Shown: one piece after another, positions 1 to 5,034 of the stretch
Layout of the letters: the number at the start of each line of letters is the position of its first letter
How positions within the stretch are numbered: the stretch's first letter is position 1
DNA from: DASWUD01 sp036401755
GTDB taxonomy: Bacteria > Pseudomonadota > Gammaproteobacteria > Thiohalomonadales > Thiohalomonadaceae
DNA length: 5,034 nucleotides
Direction: 5' to 3'
Assembly (NCBI GenBank): GCA_036401755.1
Contig: DASWUD010000088.1
Span: 1 to 5,034 of the forward strand
Notes under the pieces: model-generated
What the model was told of the DNA's origin: nothing
Databases searched by the model: none
Seen by the model: the letters and a program-made list of their open reading frames with translations, nothing else
Made by a program: the position numbers and the translations under genes

Positions 1-1151
1 GCAGCTATGCCATCTACCTGCTGACGCGCAATGGCACGGTCACCACCCGCTACCTCGACGGGCTGCGCAAGCGGCTCGACGAGATGGCGAAGGAGCAGTG
101 GCACCACGATCTGAGCGGGCTGCTGCTGGCCGCCACCTACCGCATGCTCAAGCTGGAGCGCGATGCCGACAAGCTGCTCGCCGGCGTCCGTTTTGGCGAG
201 GCACAGCAGGTGGACTACGCCACCCTGTATGACGGGCTGGTGCGCGACGCCCTCTTCCTCAACCTGCTGGCGCGCCACTTCCCGGAGCGCCTGCCCAAGG
301 TGGAGGGTGATGACCTGATGCAGCTCGCCAAGCCGATCATGCAGGGCAACTACAACACCCTCTCCTCGGCCTATACCATCCTGGCGCTGGATGCCTATGC
401 GGGTGCCGTCGGCACGCCGCAGCAGGCGCAACTGAAGTTCGAGGCGCTGCTCGCCAAGGAGAAGCTGCAGCCGCTCACCGTCCCGGCAGGTCTGTTCCCG
501 CAGGTGGCGCTGGGTGACGAGGCACGCGGCGTGCGTATCTCGGTGGAGGGCAAGCAGCCGCTCTTCTATCAGCTCACCGAGGCCGGCTTCGATCGCCAGC
601 CGCCGCAGCAGGCGATCAAACAGCGCCTCGAGGTGCAGCGCGAATACCGCAACAGCAACGGCGATGTGGTGAGCAAGGCCGCACTGGGTGAGGTGCTGGA
701 GGTACATGTGAAGGTGCGTGCCGTGGGTAACGAGTACCTCAGCAACGTCGCCGTGGTGGACCTGCTGCCTGGCGGCTTCGAACCGGTACTGGAACGCATC
801 ACCACCACCGCGAGCGCGGCGGATGGCGATGGCGAGTACGAGGGTGATGGATACGAAGAGGGCGATGGCAGCGAAGAGGGCGATGGGTACGAAGAGGCAG
901 ACGCTTATGACGAGGGTAACGACAGCCCGCCGGTCAACCAAGGGGATTGGGTGCCCGATTACGTCGACCTGCGCGAGGATCGGGTGGTGATCTTCGGCTC
1001 GGTCGGCCCCAGCGTGCAGGAGTTCGTCTACCGGATGCGTGCCACAAACCGCGGCCGCTTCGAGGTGCCACCGCCCTTTGCCGAGGCGATGTACGACCGC
1101 ACCGTGCAGGCGCGCGGCACCCTGAACACCATCGAAATCAGTGCGCCGTGA
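1..1151 (+). CDS. Bacterial alpha-2-macroglobulin (YfhM-like), C-terminal 382 residues, 5' partial
   Basis: The frame is open from the left edge (first full codon at base 3) to TGA at 1149-1151, so an ATG at 84 is an internal methionine, not the start. Known family role: large periplasmic or envelope-anchored protease traps. Seen: residues 1 to about 137 are helical and hydrophobic, as in the end of the alpha/alpha-toroid thioester-type domain (e.g. LSSAYTILALDAYA near 119-132). Residues about 170-382 resemble the terminal bMG10 region, with VVDLLPGGFEPV (251-262), LREDRVVIFG (323-332) and VQEFVYRMRATNRGRFEVPP (338-357). The CxEQ thioester site, signal peptide and lipobox would lie upstream and cannot be judged. 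No cysteine occurs in the visible part. An acidic hexapeptide repeat interrupts the terminal domain at 276-305. The stop overlaps the pbpC start, as in the conserved yfhM-pbpC arrangement. Family assignment is firm; thioester status is unknown. Confidence 0.93.
   Translation, partial: SYAIYLLTRNGTVTTRYLDGLRKRLDEMAKEQWHHDLSGLLLAATYRMLKLERDADKLLAGVRFGEAQQVDYATLYDGLVRDALFLNLLARHFPERLPKVEGDDLMQLAKPIMQGNYNTLSSAYTILALDAYAGAVGTPQQAQLKFEALLAKEKLQPLTVPAGLFPQVALGDEARGVRISVEGKQPLFYQLTEAGFDRQPPQQAIKQRLEVQREYRNSNGDVVSKAALGEVLEVHVKVRAVGNEYLSNVAVVDLLPGGFEPVLERITTTASAADGDGEYEGDGYEEGDGSEEGDGYEEADAYDEGNDSPPVNQGDWVPDYVDLREDRVVIFGSVGPSVQEFVYRMRATNRGRFEVPPPFAEAMYDRTVQARGTLNTIEISAP
828..917 (+). repeat. Five degenerate 18-bp tandem repeats encoding acidic DGYEEG-like hexapeptides
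   Basis: Five in-frame 18-base units run at 828-845, 846-863, 864-881, 882-899 and 900-917. They encode DGEYEG, DGYEEG, DGSEEG, DGYEEA and DAYDEG. The middle three are the closest to each other at DNA level; the outer two have diverged. Half of the 30 residues are Asp or Glu. The array sits in the alpha-2-macroglobulin gene between the VVDLLPGGFEPV strand and the LREDRVVIFG strand, so it probably forms an exposed flexible loop. Its function is not known; unit number could vary between strains by slippage or recombination. Confidence 0.9.
1148..1151 (+). promoter_or_regulatory. GTGA stop/start overlap coupling the macroglobulin gene to pbpC
   Basis: The pbpC start codon GTG (1148-1150) overlaps the TGA stop (1149-1151) of the upstream gene. 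No clear purine-rich Shine-Dalgarno sequence stands in the 15 bases before the GTG, which suggests that ribosomes terminating on the first gene reinitiate on the second. The GTG is preferred because it places a basic, then hydrophobic, membrane anchor at the N-terminus. The next in-frame ATG, at 1214, would delete most of that anchor. Confidence 0.8.
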
Positions 1152-3478
1152 CACGCCGGCGACGACGACTGCTGCTGGCCACGGCAGCGCTGCTTGCGCT
1201 GCCGTGGCTCTGGATGGTCGCCGCCCCCAAACCGGCACTGCTCGACAGCGGCTTTTCCCAGGCGCTCTATGATCGCCACGGCCGTCTGTTGCGCCTCACC
1301 CTGGCCGCCGACGAGCGCTATCGACTCTGGGTGCCGCTCAAACAGATCGCCCCGGTGCTGATCGAGACCACCCTGCTGCAGGAGGATCGCCACTTCCGCG
1401 AACACCTGGGGGTCAATCCGGTGGCGCTGCTCAAGGCGGCCTGGCGCACCTACGGCCGCGGCGACCGGCGCGTCGGCGCCTCCACCATCACCATGCAGCT
1501 GGCGCGCCTGCGCTTTGGCATCGACTCACGCACCATCCCCGGCAAGCTGCGGCAGATCCTGCGTGCTCTGCAGCTGGAGTGGCACTACAGCAAAGACGAG
1601 ATCCTGGAGGCCTACCTCAACCTCGCCCCCTACGGTGGCAACGTCGAAGGGATCGAGGCGGCCAGCCGCATCTATTTCGACAAGCCGGCCTCTGCCATCA
1701 CCCTGCACGAGGCGCTCACCCTCACCGTCATCCCGCAAAGCCCGGCGGCGCGCCTGCCCCAGCCCGACAGCCGTGACACCCCCCTCACGGTGGCACGCAG
1801 CGCCCTGCTCGACCTGTGGCTGGCGGAGCACCCGCAGGATAAGACGCGCAGCGAACGACTGCGCCTGCCGCCGCAACTGCGCCAGCGGCGCGACCTCCCC
1901 TTCGCCGCCCCCCACTTCGTCAATGAGATCCTCGCCCGCCAGGGGACTACAGAGCAGAATCTCCACACCACCCTCGACCTGCCGCTGCAGCAGCTGCTGG
2001 AGCGCACCCTGCACGACTACGTGGCGAGCGTCGCCAACCTGGGCATCGTCAACGCCAGTGCCCTGCTGCTCGATACGCGCGACATGGGGGTACGTGCCCT
2101 GATTGGCTCGGCCAACTACCATGATGACGCCATTCAGGGACAGGTGGACGGTACGCGCGCGCTGCGCTCGCCCGGCTCCACCCTCAAACCGTTCATCTAC
2201 GCTTTGGGGCTGCAGCAGGGCCAGATCCTGCCGACCACCCTGTTGAAGGATGCCCCCTTCAGTCTCGGCAGTTACAACCCGGAGAATTTCGACCGCGATT
2301 TTGCCGGGCCGGTGAGCGTGCAGGATGCGCTGATCCGCAGTCGCAACATACCGGCCATCGAGGTCGCACGCGCGCTGCGCGAGCCCGATCTCTACACCTT
2401 TCTGCAGCGGGCCGGCGTCGAGCTGCCGCAGGCAGCCGATTACTACGGGCTTGCGCTGGTGCTCGGTGGTGCCGAGGTGCGCATGCAGGATCTGGCCCGC
2501 CTCTATGCCCTGTTCGCTCATGAGGGCGAACTGCGCCCCTTGCGCTTCACCAGCAGTGACGAGCAACCGCGTCATGGCACACCGCTGCTCACCCCGGCGG
2601 CCAGCTATCTGACGCTGGAGATGCTGGGCCACAACCCGCCACCCCGTCGCGGCTTTCGTGCCGAGTGGAGTCGCGATGCCCTGCCGGTCTACTGGAAGAC
2701 CGGCACCTCCTACTCCTACCGGGATGCCTGGAGCGTTGGATTGTTCGGCCCCTACGTGCTGGTGGTGTGGGTCGGCAATTTCGATGGCCAGGGCAATCCC
2801 GCCTTTCTCGGCCGCGAGACGGCCGCCCCGCTCTTCTTTCGCATCGTCGATGCGGTGCGCAGCCACGAACAACTGACGCCCCACCCTCTCACCCCGCCTC
2901 CGGGCGTGACCCGCACCCAACTGTGCGCCGTCTCCGGAGAGCTGCCGGGGCGGCACTGCAACCACCTGGTCGAGGGGTGGTTCATTGCCGGCGTCTCCCC
3001 CATCACCCCCTGCGGGGTGCACCGTGCCGTCGCCATCGATCGCGCCAGCGGCCTGCGCAGCTGCTCCGACGTTCCAGGCAAAGTGCGCAACGAAGTCTAT
3101 GAGTTTTGGCCCTCGGATATCCTGGCCATCTTTCGCCGCGCCGGTGTGCCGCGGCGCTCGCCGCCACCCTACCTGCCCAGCTGTGGCATCGAACAGCGCG
3201 ATCGCGACCACAAGGCACCGCAGATCACCTCACCGCGCACCCACCTCACCTATCAATATCGCCCCGGCGTTCGTAACCGCTCGCAGCTGCCGCTCACCGC
3301 CATCAGCGATAGCGATGCACGCACCCTCTACTGGTTTCTCAACGAGCGCTTCGTGGGCAGCAGCCAGCCGCAGGAGTCGCTGCTGCTGACACTGAAGCCG
3401 GGAGATTATGTGGTGCGCGTACTCGACGACACAGGCAACGGTGATAGCCGCGAACTGCACGTAGAATTGGCGCCGTGA
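1148..3478 (+). CDS. pbpC: Penicillin-binding protein 1C (bifunctional peptidoglycan glycosyltransferase/transpeptidase)
   Basis: Complete at 776 aa, close to the roughly 770 aa of E. coli PbpC. Known role: class A PBP that polymerises lipid II into glycan strands on the periplasmic side; the transpeptidase half binds beta-lactams. Seen in order: basic start TRRRRR and a hydrophobic anchor (about 8-26); GT51 domain about 50-220 with catalytic Glu79 in EDRHFREHLG, motif GASTITMQ (110-117; Met at 116 is typical of PbpC) and EAYLNLAPYGGNVEG (154-168); transpeptidase domain about 300-570 with SxxK at Ser344/Lys347 (SPGSTLKPF), SxN at S398-R-N400 and KTGTS at 517-521; a cysteine-bearing linker (593-679); and a beta-rich BiPBP_C-like tail (about 690-776). 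All key catalytic residues are present, so the enzyme should be active. GTG start overlaps the upstream stop; likely cotranscribed with the macroglobulin gene as a trap-and-repair pair (published hypothesis, not shown here). Confidence 0.96.
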   Translation: MTRRRRRLLLATAALLALPWLWMVAAPKPALLDSGFSQALYDRHGRLLRLTLAADERYRLWVPLKQIAPVLIETTLLQEDRHFREHLGVNPVALLKAAWRTYGRGDRRVGASTITMQLARLRFGIDSRTIPGKLRQILRALQLEWHYSKDEILEAYLNLAPYGGNVEGIEAASRIYFDKPASAITLHEALTLTVIPQSPAARLPQPDSRDTPLTVARSALLDLWLAEHPQDKTRSERLRLPPQLRQRRDLPFAAPHFVNEILARQGTTEQNLHTTLDLPLQQLLERTLHDYVASVANLGIVNASALLLDTRDMGVRALIGSANYHDDAIQGQVDGTRALRSPGSTLKPFIYALGLQQGQILPTTLLKDAPFSLGSYNPENFDRDFAGPVSVQDALIRSRNIPAIEVARALREPDLYTFLQRAGVELPQAADYYGLALVLGGAEVRMQDLARLYALFAHEGELRPLRFTSSDEQPRHGTPLLTPAASYLTLEMLGHNPPPRRGFRAEWSRDALPVYWKTGTSYSYRDAWSVGLFGPYVLVVWVGNFDGQGNPAFLGRETAAPLFFRIVDAVRSHEQLTPHPLTPPPGVTRTQLCAVSGELPGRHCNHLVEGWFIAGVSPITPCGVHRAVAIDRASGLRSCSDVPGKVRNEVYEFWPSDILAIFRRAGVPRRSPPPYLPSCGIEQRDRDHKAPQITSPRTHLTYQYRPGVRNRSQLPLTAISDSDARTLYWFLNERFVGSSQPQESLLLTLKPGDYVVRVLDDTGNGDSRELHVELAP
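2682..2705. repeat. Perfect 9-bp inverted repeat, 6-base loop, over the pbpC KTG motif
   Basis: TGCCGGTCT (2682-2690) and AGACCGGCA (2697-2705) are perfect reverse complements around a 6-base loop. The segment encodes the residues leading into and including the KTGT motif of the transpeptidase domain. No T-run follows on either strand. It may simply be a by-product of the codons used here, so a function is not claimed. Confidence 0.75.
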
Positions 3479-3529
3479 AACACGGGCGTAAAGCGGACGA
3501 TCACCAATGGCTGGTAGACGATAACCGAA
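3479..3529. other. 51-bp convergent intergenic gap between pbpC and the kinase gene
   Basis: The two flanking genes end tail to tail. The gap has no GC-rich hairpin followed by a T-run on either strand. It contains a short direct repeat, GACGATCACC (3496-3505) and GACGATAACC (3517-3526), 9 of 10 bases identical and 21 bases apart, plus a weak 4-bp hairpin, ACCA/TGGT at 3503-3515. Neither has an evident role. Transcription from either side probably reads into the other gene unless Rho or the hairpin at 3554-3574 stops it. Confidence 0.7.
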
Positions 3530-5034
3530 TCAGTTTACCGCCATCCATTCGCTGAGCAGCTCATCGAGCTGCTCCTCCAATACCGGCTTGGTCAGGCACT
3601 CGTCCATGCCGGCGCGGATGAAGGCGGCACGCTCCTCGGGCAGGGCGTGGGCGGTAAGCGCAATAATCGGCGTACGGTAGCGACCGTGTTCCATGTGGCG
3701 GATGCGGATGGTCGCTTCAATGCCGTTCATGCCGGGCATGCGCACGTCCATCAGGATCAGATCGAAGCGGTGCCGTTCTGCCATTTCTACCGCCTCCAGG
3801 CCATCCTTTGCCTCGACCACCACGATGCCCCGTTGGCCGAGCAGGACCCGGATCAGCCGGCGATTGACCTCGTTGTCGTCGACCACCAATACCGAGCTGC
3901 CGTGGATGGGACCAGCGTGTTTGCCATCCTCTCCCAGAGAGACGTTATGCTCGTGCTGATACGCCGTGGTCGGCAACTCCACGAGAAATATCGAACCAGC
4001 CCCGGGCGCGCTGCTCACGTCTAGATTTCCGCCCATCTGGCGCGCTAGCTTGCTGGAGATAGCCAACCCCAATCCGGTGCCCGGAAAGTCGCTGGAGGGC
4101 CGTTCGTCGAACTGGACGAACGGCTCGAAGATGTCACCCAGGTATTCACTGCGAATGCCGATGCCGGTGTCGATCACCGCAACACGGAGCTTCAACGCCT
4201 CCCCCTCGCGCACCACCACGCCCACCATGACCGTCACCGAGCCGCGCAGCGTGAACTTGACCGCGTTGCTCACCAGATTAACCAGGATCTGGCGGATGCG
4301 TACCGAGTCGCCCAGGATGAACTGCGGCACATCGTGATCAATATGCGCACTGAGCATCAGGCCACGCTCCCTGGCCGTTTGCATGAAAAGTGAGAGTACG
4401 TCATCGACACACTCGCCAATGTCGAACGGCACCTGATGGATGGCGAGGTGGCCCGATTCGATGCGCGAAAAATCGAGGATGTCGTTGATGATCACCAGCA
4501 GGTTATTGACGCTGGAGCGGATGATCTCCAGGTACTCCTTCTGCTCGCGCTCGAGTGCCGTCCGGGCGAGCAGATTGGTGAAGCCGACCACGCCGTTCAT
4601 CGGGGTACGGATCTCGTGACTCATGTTGGCAAGGAATAGCGACTTGGCGCGGTTCGCCTCTTCCGCCTGCTCCTTGGCCGCGAGCAGTTCTCGCTCGGCG
4701 CACTTCTGGTAGGTAATATCCTCGAAGGTCCCCAGCACCCCGAATACCTCGCCATTGATATCGGTGAGTGGCACCTTGCTGGTCCTGGCCCAGCGCTCCT
4801 CACCGTGCGCATCAATAATCTTCTCCTCGTAACCGATGCGCGGCAAACCACTCTCCATTACCGCGTGATCATCGCGGCGGTACTCTTCGGCCAACGCATG
4901 CCACGGCAGATCACTATCACTCAGGCCGACGATTGCCTCGGGCGAGTCGAGGCCGGTGCTACGGGCGAAGATGCGATTGCAGCCCAGATAGACCGAATTG
5001 CGATCCTTCCAGAAGATGTGGCTGGGGTTGGAGT
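3530..5034 (-). CDS. Hybrid sensor histidine kinase (PAS-HisKA-HATPase-receiver), C-terminal 500 residues, 5' partial
   Basis: The minus-strand frame is open from the right edge to TGA at 3532-3530. A TTG at 4894 falls inside the PAS domain and is not the start. Numbering from the first visible codon: PAS domain about 1-107 (IFWKDRNSVYLGCNRIF near its start, GTFEDIT at its end); a short coiled linker rich in Ala, Glu and Lys; HisKA H-box SHEIRTPMNG with phospho-accepting His139 (codon 4616-4618); HATPase with N-box NLVSNAVKF (252-260), DTGIGI (288-293), FEPFVQFDERP and GTGLGL (318-323); Gly/His-rich linker about 355-378; receiver about 380-500 with acidic pair Asp385/Asp386, phospho-acceptor Asp429 in LMDVRMPGMNG, Thr460 and Lys482. 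Known mechanism: autophosphorylation on His, then transfer to the receiver Asp. No HPt domain follows; the protein stops right after the receiver. The sensor part, membrane segments and signal are off the window, so the stimulus is unknown. Transcribed towards pbpC; no functional link visible. Confidence 0.95.
   Translation of the reverse strand, partial: SNPSHIFWKDRNSVYLGCNRIFARSTGLDSPEAIVGLSDSDLPWHALAEEYRRDDHAVMESGLPRIGYEEKIIDAHGEERWARTSKVPLTDINGEVFGVLGTFEDITYQKCAERELLAAKEQAEEANRAKSLFLANMSHEIRTPMNGVVGFTNLLARTALEREQKEYLEIIRSSVNNLLVIINDILDFSRIESGHLAIHQVPFDIGECVDDVLSLFMQTARERGLMLSAHIDHDVPQFILGDSVRIRQILVNLVSNAVKFTLRGSVTVMVGVVVREGEALKLRVAVIDTGIGIRSEYLGDIFEPFVQFDERPSSDFPGTGLGLAISSKLARQMGGNLDVSSAPGAGSIFLVELPTTAYQHEHNVSLGEDGKHAGPIHGSSVLVVDDNEVNRRLIRVLLGQRGIVVVEAKDGLEAVEMAERHRFDLILMDVRMPGMNGIEATIRIRHMEHGRYRTPIIALTAHALPEERAAFIRAGMDECLTKPVLEEQLDELLSEWMAVN
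3554..3574. repeat. Perfect 9-bp inverted repeat with 3-base loop near the 3' end of the kinase gene
   Basis: GAGCAGCTC (3554-3562) and GAGCTGCTC (3566-3574) pair perfectly around ATC. It lies inside the kinase gene, 21 bases before its stop codon on that strand, and 76 bases past the pbpC stop. It could weaken transcription running out of pbpC, but no T-run follows in either direction. The kinase residues encoded here are EQLDELL, whose repeated Glu/Gln and Leu codons could create the palindrome by chance. Confidence 0.7.
4099..4124. repeat. Perfect 10-bp inverted repeat with 6-base loop in the kinase F-box
   Basis: GCCGTTCGTC (4099-4108) and GACGAACGGC (4115-4124) are exact reverse complements separated by 6 bases. 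The stretch encodes the F-box region FEPFVQFDERP of the kinase ATPase domain. It is the longest perfect short-loop hairpin I noticed in the window. There is no adjoining T-run, and a role in mRNA structure or protein binding is only a possibility. Confidence 0.75.

Noticed and set aside
84..86. ATG at 84 as the start of a 355-residue protein
   Set aside because: The same frame is open to the window edge and the residues before it continue the helical macroglobulin domain, so this methionine is internal.
822..857. EF-hand calcium site in the acidic loop
   Set aside because: The acidic spacing fits, but the conserved Gly at position 6 and hydrophobic residue at position 8 are missing and no flanking helices are evident, so it is not annotated as a domain.
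947..1147. Upstream extension of the pbpC frame to an ATG at 947
   Set aside because: The extra 67 residues overlap the conserved end of the macroglobulin gene, are Arg/His/Pro-rich with no family similarity, and would bury the membrane anchor inside the protein.
1491..1502. Met in place of Gln in the GT51 motif (STITMQ) as a sign of an inactive enzyme
   Set aside because: This substitution is usual in the PbpC subfamily, and the catalytic Glu79 and other motifs are intact.
1526..3211. Long open frame on the - strand opposite pbpC (561 codons)
   Set aside because: It lies wholly within the strongly supported pbpC gene. Its translation has no recognisable domain and shows the Gly/Ala/Arg/Gln-rich make-up of an antisense frame in GC-rich DNA.
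3503..3515. ACCA/TGGT hairpin as a terminator between the convergent genes
   Set aside because: The stem is only 4 bp, it is weak, and no T-run follows on either strand.
4892..4894. TTG at 4894 as the kinase start
   Set aside because: It would cut through the PAS domain; the frame continues open to the right edge with clear PAS sequence.

Overview
The window looks like a high-GC gammaproteobacterial chromosome segment. It carries the alpha-2-macroglobulin/PbpC gene pair known from Escherichia coli (yfhM-pbpC) and many other Gram-negative bacteria, next to a hybrid sensor kinase of the kind common in that class. I cannot name a genus. The first two genes are strongly GC-biased, and the kinase reads somewhat less GC-rich by eye.

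Layout: (1) Bases 1-1151, + strand, hold the C-terminal 382 residues of a bacterial alpha-2-macroglobulin: the end of the helical thioester-type domain and the terminal bMG10-like region. The start of the gene, and with it the signal peptide and any thioester motif, lies outside the window. An acidic loop in the terminal region is built from five 18-bp tandem repeats. (2) Bases 1148-3478, + strand, hold a complete pbpC gene (776 aa, penicillin-binding protein 1C) starting at a GTG that overlaps the previous stop as GTGA. It has an N-terminal membrane anchor, a GT51 glycosyltransferase domain, a transpeptidase domain and a BiPBP_C-type C-terminus. (3) A 51-bp convergent gap shows no convincing terminator. 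(4) Bases 3530-5034, - strand, hold the C-terminal 500 residues of a hybrid histidine kinase (PAS, HisKA, HATPase, receiver), whose start lies beyond the right edge.

The two + strand genes very likely form one transcript with coupled translation. In the published view of this pair, the macroglobulin traps foreign proteases in the periplasm or at the cell envelope, and PbpC makes or repairs peptidoglycan where the wall has been breached. The kinase points the other way and nothing in the window ties it to the pair.

I found no RNA gene, CRISPR array, mobile element or clearly new system. What deserves a second look is the acidic repeat loop, the confinement of all PbpC cysteines to one C-terminal stretch, and three perfect 9-10 bp inverted repeats inside coding sequence.
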